Source of the DNA: Candidatus Desantisbacteria bacterium CG1_02_49_89
GTDB taxonomy: Bacteria > Desantisbacteria > UBA1551
Assembly: GCA_001871075.1 (NCBI GenBank)
Contig: MNUP01000083.1
Span: 1 to 26,830 of the forward strand
Reading direction: 5' to 3'
Length of the DNA stretch: 26,830 bases
In this document: positions 1 to 7,222 of the stretch, one piece after another
Layout of the letters: every line of letters begins with the position of its first letter
How positions within the stretch are numbered: position 1 is the stretch's first letter
Notes under the pieces: generated by a model
Databases searched by the model: none
What the model was told of the DNA's origin: nothing
The model's input: the letters and a program-made list of their open reading frames with translations, nothing else
Translations under genes and position numbers: made by a program

Positions 1-1
1 A

Positions 2-727
2 ATTGACTGCAGTGGCCAGTTGCCAGTTGTCAGCGAGATAAAAAAGGAAGAGAAACCCAAAGCCGAAGCAGTGAAGCCGAAAGCGGAGGCAGCAGGGGAA
101 CTGGGGGAAGTGTTCAGGGACGATTTTAGCAAGGGCGCGAAGAACTGGGATGTTCTCGGAGGGGAATGGGAGGTAAAGGACGGCAAGTATTTCGGGGCTG
201 AACTGGACGGGGGCAACGCCATTACTTATGCGGCCAGCGCGGCGGACATCGAGGCGGGCGCTTTTGAGGTGAAGGTTACCGTGACAGAGCGGGCTTTCGC
301 TGAGCAGTGGGCGTTCTTCGGGATAATAATAGGCACCGACGCTTCCAATTTCTGGCTGCTCGGTTTCACGGAAGGGCCTGCGCAGGAGCATTACGTGGAT
401 TTCCTTGAGAGCCTGGAAGGCACGTGGCAGGCGCAGAGCGAGGCAGCCACAAAGCTTAAGGCAAAGAACGAAAAGGACATGTACTTCAAATGGGAATACA
501 ATAAAGAATATAAGTTCAGGCTTGAGATGGGCGCGGACGGCATAACCGGCAAGATCGTAGATCTCAAGAAAGACAGCGTGCTGGCGCAGAGGACATGGGT
601 GTTCGGGGAGATGACCGCGGTCAGGATGGGCAAGCCCGGCCTGATATCAAGGGGCATGAAGGGTTATTATAAGGACGCGGTGGTGCTGGGCAAAGGCGTA
701 AAAAAAAATCTGAAGGATCTGCGATGA
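2..727 (+). CDS. N-terminal jelly-roll part of a secreted multidomain glycoside hydrolase (5' end outside window, frameshifted at 3' end)
   Basis: The frame is open to the window edge, so the true start (and any signal peptide) lies upstream; the TTG at 20 is only the first start-like codon. After a K/E/A/P-rich linker comes a beta-rich domain (DDFSKGAKNWDVLGGEW onward, about 190 aa) of the concanavalin-like LamG/DUF1080 type, usually carbohydrate-binding. It aligns from end to end with the N-terminal domain of the intact paralog at 7223-11452 (DDFTKGARDWEVIAGDW). The frame ends four bases into the next gene (ATGA overlap). A run of nine A's at 700-708 precedes the stop. Read in the -1 frame it continues VKKKSEGSA, matching VKKSEGTP of the paralog, so this ORF and the next were probably one gene. 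Confidence 0.8.
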   Translation: MDCSGQLPVVSEIKKEEKPKAEAVKPKAEAAGELGEVFRDDFSKGAKNWDVLGGEWEVKDGKYFGAELDGGNAITYAASAADIEAGAFEVKVTVTERAFAEQWAFFGIIIGTDASNFWLLGFTEGPAQEHYVDFLESLEGTWQAQSEAATKLKAKNEKDMYFKWEYNKEYKFRLEMGADGITGKIVDLKKDSVLAQRTWVFGEMTAVRMGKPGLISRGMKGYYKDAVVLGKGVKKNLKDLR

Positions 728-3700
728 AAACAGAGGAAGAAATGGCAAAACCCAAACCAGCTTTGAAAATAGAGGACGGAAAAGAAGGCAGGATCGCGGT
801 CCTGAAGGACGGGCTTCCCGGAATGGACCAGCAAGCGGTTGAACAGGCCGCGGCAGCCCTGCGCGCGAAGGGATTCGGCGTCACATTCCTTTCAGCTGAG
901 GATGCCTGCGGGGAAGACCTGAGCCGCGATAATTTTTTCCTTTACGTAATACCCAATTCAAGGTATTACCCGGCTAAGGGGATAGAGGTGCTGAGGAAAT
1001 ATATCCGCGGCAAAGGGAGCCTGGTCACGCTGGGCGGGCCGGCGTTCAAAAATATGCTGTGGAAGCAGAAGGTGGCGGGAAAGGACCAGTGGCTGGACAG
1101 GGAATCCTTCATAGAGCTGCTTTCAACTACCAAGCAGGAGAACATTTTCCTCAATTTCGAAGAAGACGATTTTTCCGGCTGGCAGCCTGCTACGAACGAG
1201 CCGGGCTCGGGTTCAATGGAGGCTGCGGCAGGCGGGGTTAAAGGCAAATGCCTGAAATTCGACATCTCAAACCTGAGCGGGTGGAGCACGTATTATTCAC
1301 CTTCCATCGACGGGATGTTCCCTGAGGGGCACGGCCTGCTGTGCTTCTGGGCAAAGGGGGACGACAAAACCCCGATGATGATAATAGAGATGAACGAGCA
1401 GGACGGGTCCAGGTGGATAGGGACCGTGAAGCTCACGGCCGGGTGGAAATACTACGTGATGTCGCCTGAGGAATTCCCCTACTGGCAGGATTCGCCCACG
1501 AAGGACAAGAGGGGGAAGCCCGGGGATTATTTCAATCCAGAGAACGCGGTAAAGATCAATTTCGGGATAGCGTTCAGCCACACGCCGATGGGAGGGGGGG
1601 CGCACACTTTCTGGATGGACGAAGTCGGCACCGCGAAGAATCCTTTCGGCAAGTTCGAGCAGGGGATGATGAGCGCTCCGCTTGTTATCGAGGCGATCTC
1701 GCCTTCATACAAGGTTTACAGGACAATGGAGCCGGTTTCTTCGGTTGCCGCGGACCAGGGCCAGGTAATAATAGACAAAAATACTTCTTTCGCCGCGCCT
1801 TCGGATTTTGTGTGCCCGGTGCACAGGCCTGTCGGGTCCGGCTACAAGAACAAACGCAGGCTGCGCTGGATCCCGCTTGCGAAATGCTTTGATAAGAACA
1901 AGGAAGAAAGGGGCGCCGTGATCTCAATTCTCGTGAACAACGCCCCGCCCTTCAAGGGCTCGATGTTCGCCGCCTTCGGAATGAACGACCAGGGGCTTTA
2001 CAAAGATGAGGCAGTGAAATCCGCGCTCGCGGAGGTCTGCCGCAGGATCAGGGACGGAATTTTCCTTTTTGAGGCAGGTTCCCAGTACTTCTCCTATTAC
2101 CCCGGAGAGGACGTTACGCTTGGGGCTGATGTCGTTAATTTCGGCGAAAAGGACGCGGACGTAACGGTAAGAATACAAATTATCCCCTCACCCCCATCTC
2201 AATCTTCCCCCGTCCCGCCCAGTAAAATTGGCGGGCAAGCCAAGGGGGAAGAGGATAAAACTAATGTAGCGGCAGGGCTTGCCCTGCAGCCTGTTTTTAA
2301 AAATGAATATAAAATTTCCTTGAAGGCGGGCCAGACCGGGTCCGCTGAATTCGCCTGGAGCCTTAAAGATCCGAAAGCGGACCTCTACGTTGTCAGGACC
2401 GAGCTTCTCAGGGACGGGAAGGTCATTGACGTTATAACCCACGAAATGGGCGTTCTGTCTGACAAGAAGCCCGCTCCGGATGATTTCGTTACGGTTAAGG
2501 ACGGCAATTTCTGGCTGAACGGGAAAAAATGGTATCCGGTGGCAATCAATTTCTGGCCCCTATATATTTCGGGCACTGAGCCGGGTGAATACCACCTTGG
2601 CTGGATCGACCCCGCGTACTACGAGCCGGCTGAGCTTGAGAAGGACCTTGAAAGGGCGAATGCACTGGGAATGACCATGCTCAGCGTCCAGATGGGCGGT
2701 AAGGGGAATGCGAGGAACCTTATGGATTTCCTGCGCCGCTGCGAAAAGCACGGCATAAAGGTGAACGGGTTCCTGAACGGCGCGTCTCCAATTGACTTCA
2801 ACGAGAAAACGGTAAGGGAATTCATGGAGGCCGGCAAATTAAAGGATAACCCCGCTGTTTTTGCCTATGACATAATCTGGGAGCCGGGCAATTCCATGTT
2901 CAATGCCGATGGCAGGAAGAGATGGGCAAAAGACTGGCAGGCATGGATAAACGAAAGGTACGGAAGCCTTGATAACGCTGAGGCGGACTGGGGCTTCACC
3001 ATACAGAAGGACGGCGCCAAAGCCCTGCCTCCAACAGACCAGCAGATGTCGCAGGACGGGGAATGGCGCGTGATGACAGCGGCTTATAGAAGGTTTATGG
3101 ACGACCTTATGAGCAGGAAGTGGAACGACGCGCACAGGAGGATAAAGAAGTACGATCCCAACCATCTTATAAGTTTCAGGCAGGGCAACACCCTTCCGCA
3201 CGATTTCGCTCTCACTGCCTGCTGCAAGCATATCGATTTCATATGCCCGGAAGGATATTCCATATCGAATTCAGATGACGGGTATAACGCTGCAGGCTTC
3301 ATAACCCGTTACGTCAACTTTACAACCCGGGGCAAGCCGATCTACTGGGCTGAGTTCGGGCAGAGCGTCTGGGATGGCTCAAGGATGGAGCCAAGCCTGT
3401 CCGCGATGAAGTCACAGGCTGAATACCATGACAGGTTCTACAGGATGGTGCTGGAAGCCTACGCGGTCGGCACAGCTCCCTGGTGGTGGCCGGGCGGTTA
3501 CAGGGTGGACGAGAAAAGCGATTACGGCATTATAAACCCTGACGGCACATTCAGGCCTTCGGCGCAGCTTTTAAAGAAGTATTCGCCGCTCATGCAGCAG
3601 GACAAGGCTTTACGCGTGCCTGACCACTGGATCACGTTTGACAGGGACACCCACGCAGGCGGCTACTGGTACATGGCTTTCCACGACGGCAAGGACGAGT

Positions 3701-4206
3701 ACAAGAAAGCGGTTTCATCTCAGAAGGTCCTGGGCATAAGATCCCCGGGTACAGGCATGAATTCCGCAAATGTCCTGCTGAAAGCAGTGGGAAACACCGC
3801 GTATAACGGCAAAAACCCGCCGAAATACCTTAACGCCGAGTTCAACTGGGTAAAGATAAAGGACGTAACAGGGGAATGGCAGGATATTTATTCAAGCAAG
3901 ACCATAGAGGTTGAAAAGGGAAAGCCGGTCCTGGCACAGGCAAGCATGGGGAACCTGGGTGAGGCTGAATGGTTCGCGCCCGCTCTTCATCCCGGCGCCG
4001 GAGGCGTGTGCCTCGGGTCCAGGGAAGGGGACGTGAAATTCAGCCAGCCTGTACCGAAGGATACGCTGTACCTCGCTGATGCCGTTATCGCGGAATTCAA
4101 GATTTGCGACGGAATAACAAGGGACGCGAAGGTCGTTTTTGAGATGAACGCGAAGGACCGCTGCTGGTTCGGCGAGAAACTAACAATAACCTTGATACCT
4201 AAATAA
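724..4206 (+). CDS. Multidomain glycoside hydrolase, clan GH-A-like TIM barrel (C-terminal part of a frameshifted gene)
   Basis: 1160 aa if started at ATG 724, which has AAGGAT 7 nt upstream but no signal peptide. Domains: Rossmann/flavodoxin-like (about 20-115), beta-sandwich carbohydrate-binding-like (about 140-305), an Ig-like region (about 465-590), TIM-barrel hydrolase (about 590-960), beta C-terminal domain. In clan GH-A a Glu after strand 4 is the acid/base and a Glu after strand 7 the nucleophile; the best candidates are E720 (IIWEPGN) and E877 (YWAEFGQ). WINERYGSLDNAEADWGF recalls GH5/GH42-like enzymes; the exact family and substrate are unknown. Collinear with the protein at 7223-11452, ending DRCWFGEK versus DRAWFGEK. 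A proline-rich stretch from about residue 487 to 522 is absent from the paralog and is encoded by palindromic repeats. The missing signal peptide fits this being the 3' part of one frameshifted gene. Confidence 0.85.
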   Translation: MKTEEEMAKPKPALKIEDGKEGRIAVLKDGLPGMDQQAVEQAAAALRAKGFGVTFLSAEDACGEDLSRDNFFLYVIPNSRYYPAKGIEVLRKYIRGKGSLVTLGGPAFKNMLWKQKVAGKDQWLDRESFIELLSTTKQENIFLNFEEDDFSGWQPATNEPGSGSMEAAAGGVKGKCLKFDISNLSGWSTYYSPSIDGMFPEGHGLLCFWAKGDDKTPMMIIEMNEQDGSRWIGTVKLTAGWKYYVMSPEEFPYWQDSPTKDKRGKPGDYFNPENAVKINFGIAFSHTPMGGGAHTFWMDEVGTAKNPFGKFEQGMMSAPLVIEAISPSYKVYRTMEPVSSVAADQGQVIIDKNTSFAAPSDFVCPVHRPVGSGYKNKRRLRWIPLAKCFDKNKEERGAVISILVNNAPPFKGSMFAAFGMNDQGLYKDEAVKSALAEVCRRIRDGIFLFEAGSQYFSYYPGEDVTLGADVVNFGEKDADVTVRIQIIPSPPSQSSPVPPSKIGGQAKGEEDKTNVAAGLALQPVFKNEYKISLKAGQTGSAEFAWSLKDPKADLYVVRTELLRDGKVIDVITHEMGVLSDKKPAPDDFVTVKDGNFWLNGKKWYPVAINFWPLYISGTEPGEYHLGWIDPAYYEPAELEKDLERANALGMTMLSVQMGGKGNARNLMDFLRRCEKHGIKVNGFLNGASPIDFNEKTVREFMEAGKLKDNPAVFAYDIIWEPGNSMFNADGRKRWAKDWQAWINERYGSLDNAEADWGFTIQKDGAKALPPTDQQMSQDGEWRVMTAAYRRFMDDLMSRKWNDAHRRIKKYDPNHLISFRQGNTLPHDFALTACCKHIDFICPEGYSISNSDDGYNAAGFITRYVNFTTRGKPIYWAEFGQSVWDGSRMEPSLSAMKSQAEYHDRFYRMVLEAYAVGTAPWWWPGGYRVDEKSDYGIINPDGTFRPSAQLLKKYSPLMQQDKALRVPDHWITFDRDTHAGGYWYMAFHDGKDEYKKAVSSQKVLGIRSPGTGMNSANVLLKAVGNTAYNGKNPPKYLNAEFNWVKIKDVTGEWQDIYSSKTIEVEKGKPVLAQASMGNLGEAEWFAPALHPGAGGVCLGSREGDVKFSQPVPKDTLYLADAVIAEFKICDGITRDAKVVFEMNAKDRCWFGEKLTITLIPK
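2184..2290 (+). repeat. Palindromic repeats inserted in frame in a hydrolase gene
   Basis: Two nested palindromes. CTTCCCCC (2204-2211) pairs with GGGGGAAG (2244-2251) around CCCGCC...GGCGGG. The inner hairpin at 2214-2235 recurs with 2 mismatches in 22 nt at 14217-14238 and 14288-14309. A second hairpin, CAGGGC-TT-GCCCTG (2273-2286), lies in a 25-nt segment (2262-2286) matching the intergenic copy at 25268-25292 at 22 of 25 positions. The insert keeps the frame open and adds about 35 residues that the paralog lacks. Confidence 0.8.
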
Positions 4207-4561
4207 ACCACAGGTTACCACCCTCCTACGCCATTTGTGGGTTCTCCTGCAAGCACGACCAGCTGCGGCGGGCAGGCAGGTTAACACTGTTTAAGACTAA
4301 AATTGATTTTAACAGGGATTCAAAGAGAATTTACTGAGAATCGCATAATACCTTGACAGTTGTCTTTGCGAGCGATAGCGAAGCAATCTCGTTTTTAACG
4401 ACGGGATTGCCACAGGCTTCGCCTTCGCAATGACATCAAAAAACGTCAACCAATTAAGCGAATATCAATAAGCTGCCTTTTAGATCTCTTAAGTTCCCTG
4501 TAAGGTATTTATTTTAAACTGTGTTCACCTGTGGTTAAAAAAGTTTTATTCCGGAGGATCT
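4207..4561. repeat. Gene-free 355-bp gap with a TTGCGAGCG-type inverted repeat
   Basis: No ORF with a ribosome binding site fits here. The recognisable content is an inverted repeat at 4361-4435: TGTCTTTGCGAG on the left, the complement of TTCGCAATGACA on the right, enclosing GCAATCTC and GGGATTGCC. The same family occurs at 26643-26727. The rest shows nothing I can name except the GGAGG (4553-4557) serving the next gene. Confidence 0.7.
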
Positions 4562-5092
4562 ATGTTCTTTTTTCTGACGAAGTTCATAACCAATATAATA
4601 AAGGAATTGCACTCGAAAGCAAGCCCGGCGCAGATGGGATGCGGGGCGGCCCTGGGCGCGATAGTGGGCCTGACGCCGTTCTGGTGCCTGCACAACCTTG
4701 TTATACTCCTTATTATAATGCTTGTGAACGTAAGCTCCGGCGCCGCTGCGTTCGCCGCCGTCATTTTCTCCCTGATAGCGTTTCTGTTCGACCCGCTCGC
4801 CAACGCCATCGGTTACTGGCTGCTGGCGGACGTTAAAGCGCTTGAGCCTTTCTGGACAAGAATCTACAACATGCCTGTTATACCCCTTACAAAGTTCAAT
4901 AACACTCTCGTGCTTGGAAGCCTTGTCCTGTCTTTGATCCTTTTTTACCCGGTTTACCTGCTCGCGATCTACGGCGTTAAGCAGTACAGGGCTCACCTGA
5001 GAGAGAAGATAGAGAAGATAAAGTTCTTCAGGATACTGAATGCAACGAAGTTCGCGCAGTGGTACCTTCAAGTTAGTGGGCTGGCAAAATAG
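4562..5092 (+). CDS. TIGR03546/DUF2062 family inner-membrane protein
   Basis: 176 aa with a GGAGG 4 nt before the ATG. The N-terminal segment after LHSKASPAQMGCGAALGAI has the DUF2062 pattern (G-x-x-x-G in a hydrophobic stretch followed by TPFW). Three to four membrane segments are visible (about 35-58, 62-82, 118-142), then a basic C-terminal tail (REKIEKIKFFR). The family is uncharacterised. From memory, TIGR03546 proteins are encoded next to TIGR03545 proteins in outer-membrane bacteria, and that is the arrangement here, with the partner starting 132 bp downstream. Function is unknown; an envelope role for the pair is inference. Confidence 0.82.
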   Translation: MFFFLTKFITNIIKELHSKASPAQMGCGAALGAIVGLTPFWCLHNLVILLIIMLVNVSSGAAAFAAVIFSLIAFLFDPLANAIGYWLLADVKALEPFWTRIYNMPVIPLTKFNNTLVLGSLVLSLILFYPVYLLAIYGVKQYRAHLREKIEKIKFFRILNATKFAQWYLQVSGLAK

Positions 5093-5098
5093 TTAAGA

Positions 5099-5211
5099 CA
5101 TTGCAAAAGTCAAATTGCAAATTGTAAAATGTAAATTTAAATTCCTTAAATCTACAATCTGCAATATTTTAATCACCGTAATCTCTTTAATAATCACCGT
5201 AATCATTTTTT
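5099..5211. repeat. Intergenic word repeats: inverted ATTGCAAATTGTAAA pair and paired AATCACCGTAATC
   Basis: The left arm (ATTGCAAATTGTAAAATG region, about 5116-5141) is mirrored by TTAAATCTACAATCTGCAAT at about 5147-5166, forming an imperfect inverted repeat. It is followed by two exact copies of AATCACCGTAATC at 5171-5183 and 5192-5204, 21 bp apart and 20 bp from the next start codon. Similar pairs precede the genes at 19942 and 23736. Confidence 0.75.
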
Positions 5212-5224
5212 AAGCGGAGCGAAA

Positions 5225-7093
5225 ATGAGGTGGAAGAATTTTATTCCTTTCGTAATAATAGTCGTCGCGGGGACAATCATATACCTTTTCTTCCTTGACA
5301 CGATCCTTAAGTTCAGCATTCAGAACCTTGGCAGTAGTATTGCAGGTGCAAAGGTCGAGGTGCGGAAGGTCCATTTTGACATTTTGAAGCTTTCCATAGA
5401 CGCCAGGGACCTGCGGGTGGGGAACAAGAAGGACGAATGGCGCAATCTTTTCGAGGCCGGAAAAATAAAGTTCGCCATGAACCCAGGGTTGCTTTTTGAA
5501 AGGAAGTTCATAATAGACGAGATGACTGCCGAAGGTGTAAAGTGGAACACCAGGCGCAAAACTTCCTGCAGGATTCCGGAGAAAAAGAAAAAGAAGGAAG
5601 ACGGGGAGGAAGATACCGAGACGGATGAGGTCAGGACAGAGAAACCCTCCTTTTTCCAGACGATGCTGAGCAAGGTGGATATAAAGCAGATCTTTGACGT
5701 GAACAAGATAAGCTCGGTGGCGGGAATAACGTCCATGAAGGCGGACGTGGAAACGAAAACCGCTTTCTGGCAGAAGGAACTTGCCGCCAGCGATTACAAA
5801 GCGCAGGCAGAAGCCATAGGAAAAACCGTCTCGGAAATAAAGGTAGGCGCGGGCATGAGCGTTGAGGACGCCCGCGTTGCTCTTGCGAAGCTCAACGAGG
5901 CGAAGGTACAGCTTGACAGCCTGACAGCGGATTACAACACGGTGAAGGCAAGGTTTGATTCCGATTATAAAACGGTTTCCGGTTATCCGGCCAGGATAAA
6001 CGACCTGAAACTGCTGGACATAAAGAAAATGATCGGCGAGGCAAAGGGCGGGATCGAACCGCAGGGCATAGCAAGGTCCGTGTTCGGGCCTGTGTGGATA
6101 GACAGGACAAATTCTGCCCTTTTCTGGGTCAAGAAGGGCAGGAAAATGATGCCGAAGAAATACAAGCTCAAAGCGCCGAAAAGAAGCAAGGGAATATGGA
6201 TCGCGTTCCCCGGAAAAAGGAACATGCCGGTTTTCCTCATAAAGAAACTGCTGCTGTCCGGAGAAGCGCCTAACGGGGTCGTGTTCAGCGGCATTATTAC
6301 GGGCATAACTTCAAGCCCCCCGGTCCTCGGCGAGCCGATCGTGGCGGATATAAAGGCATGGTTCCCCAATATAAACTCCGAAAAAACGTTCGCGAATATC
6401 AGGGCGGTGCTCGACCATACGACCTCGGACGCGAAGGATGATTTTACCGTCCTTGCCAGGAACTTCCCCATAAAGGAATTCAGGATCGGGCAGAGCGATG
6501 TCCTGCCCACGACCATGCATATCGGCGGCGCGGATATAAACATGGCCTTCGGCCTGCACGAGAAAGAACTTGATTCGAGCATTAATGTAGATTTTAATAA
6601 TGTCGGTTTCACGTCTGACGCCCCGCCGCAGACCGACCTGGCGAAGATAGCCGCTGACGCTCTCAGCAATGTAGGCAGGATAAGCGCGAAGGGCAGGATG
6701 TACGGCCCGATGAGCGCGCTTAAGTTCGAAATGAGCTCAAGCATGGACAGCATTCTTTCGCAGAAGTTCAACGAGGCGGTAGGAAAGCGGCTGAAAGAGG
6801 AAGAAGCAAGGATACGCGCCGAGATAGACAGGGCGGTTGACGCGGGTAAACAGGATCTGCAGGCGAAAACGGACGATTTCAAAAAGCAGGCCCAGTCGCA
6901 GATAGATGCGTATAAGGCGTCCCTGGATGCCCAGGCGCAGCTCGTGCAGGCGAAGACAGACGAGGTGAAAAAGCAGGGTGAGGCGTATGTGGACCAGGAA
7001 AAGAAGAAGGCTGAGCAGGAACTGCAGAAAAAAGGCGAAGAGCTTAAGAACCAGGCAGCTGACAAGCTGAAAGGCCTTTTCGGCGGCAAATAA
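5225..7093 (+). CDS. TIGR03545 family AsmA-like membrane-anchored coiled-coil protein
   Basis: 622 aa; ATG preceded by GGAG at 5216-5219. One N-terminal membrane anchor (residues about 5-24) puts the rest in the periplasm. Residues about 30-115 (VEVRKVHFDILKLSIDARDL, then KIKFAMNPGLLFERKFIIDE) have the AsmA/bridge-like pattern of alternating beta strands seen in proteins linked to outer-membrane lipid traffic. A highly charged K/E stretch lies at about 118-140. Coiled coils are predicted by eye at about 195-240 and from about 515 to the end (repeating A/Q/K/E heptads). Length and partnership with the upstream DUF2062 protein match the TIGR03545/TIGR03546 pair. The molecular role is unknown; outer-membrane or lipid transport is inference from the AsmA-like start. 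Confidence 0.82.
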   Translation: MRWKNFIPFVIIVVAGTIIYLFFLDTILKFSIQNLGSSIAGAKVEVRKVHFDILKLSIDARDLRVGNKKDEWRNLFEAGKIKFAMNPGLLFERKFIIDEMTAEGVKWNTRRKTSCRIPEKKKKKEDGEEDTETDEVRTEKPSFFQTMLSKVDIKQIFDVNKISSVAGITSMKADVETKTAFWQKELAASDYKAQAEAIGKTVSEIKVGAGMSVEDARVALAKLNEAKVQLDSLTADYNTVKARFDSDYKTVSGYPARINDLKLLDIKKMIGEAKGGIEPQGIARSVFGPVWIDRTNSALFWVKKGRKMMPKKYKLKAPKRSKGIWIAFPGKRNMPVFLIKKLLLSGEAPNGVVFSGIITGITSSPPVLGEPIVADIKAWFPNINSEKTFANIRAVLDHTTSDAKDDFTVLARNFPIKEFRIGQSDVLPTTMHIGGADINMAFGLHEKELDSSINVDFNNVGFTSDAPPQTDLAKIAADALSNVGRISAKGRMYGPMSALKFEMSSSMDSILSQKFNEAVGKRLKEEEARIRAEIDRAVDAGKQDLQAKTDDFKKQAQSQIDAYKASLDAQAQLVQAKTDEVKKQGEAYVDQEKKKAEQELQKKGEELKNQAADKLKGLFGGK

Positions 7094-7200
7094 CTCGTTC
7101 ATCGTGCTTCGTGCATCGTTCATCGCTGAAATAATATCCAGTAACAGTGTCCAGTATCCAGTAAAGACAAAATTCGCGGAAATTCGTGCTAATTCGTGGT
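7094..7200. repeat. Intergenic word repeats (CGTTCATCGTGCTTCG, CCAGTATCCAGTAA, AATTCGTGCTAATTCG)
   Basis: Three different degenerate tandem words lie one after another: CGTTCATCGTGCTTCGTGCATCG; TATCCAGTAACAGTGTCCAG; GGAAATTCGTGCTAATTCG. No ORF or clear terminator is visible. The CGTTCATCGTGCATCG word recurs at about 11455, 18884, 18967, 19815 and 20995. Confidence 0.7.
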
Positions 7201-7222
7201 TAAAATGTATTTAGGGGGAAAA

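Noticed and set aside
724-760. True gene fission of the first hydrolase into two separately made proteins
   Set aside because: The -1 frame over the A9 run gives residues matching the paralog's linker, which points to a homopolymer frameshift rather than evolved fission; coupled translation is still possible.
4531-4836. Plus-strand open frame overlapping the DUF2062 gene in another frame
   Set aside because: Arg/Pro-rich shadow frame without a family match; the DUF2062 frame has the GGAGG site and membrane segments.
5983-7089. Long minus-strand open frame (368 aa) opposite the TIGR03545 gene
   Set aside because: It is Ser/Phe/Leu-rich shadow sequence of a Lys/Glu/Ala-rich plus-strand gene that has a ribosome binding site and family match.
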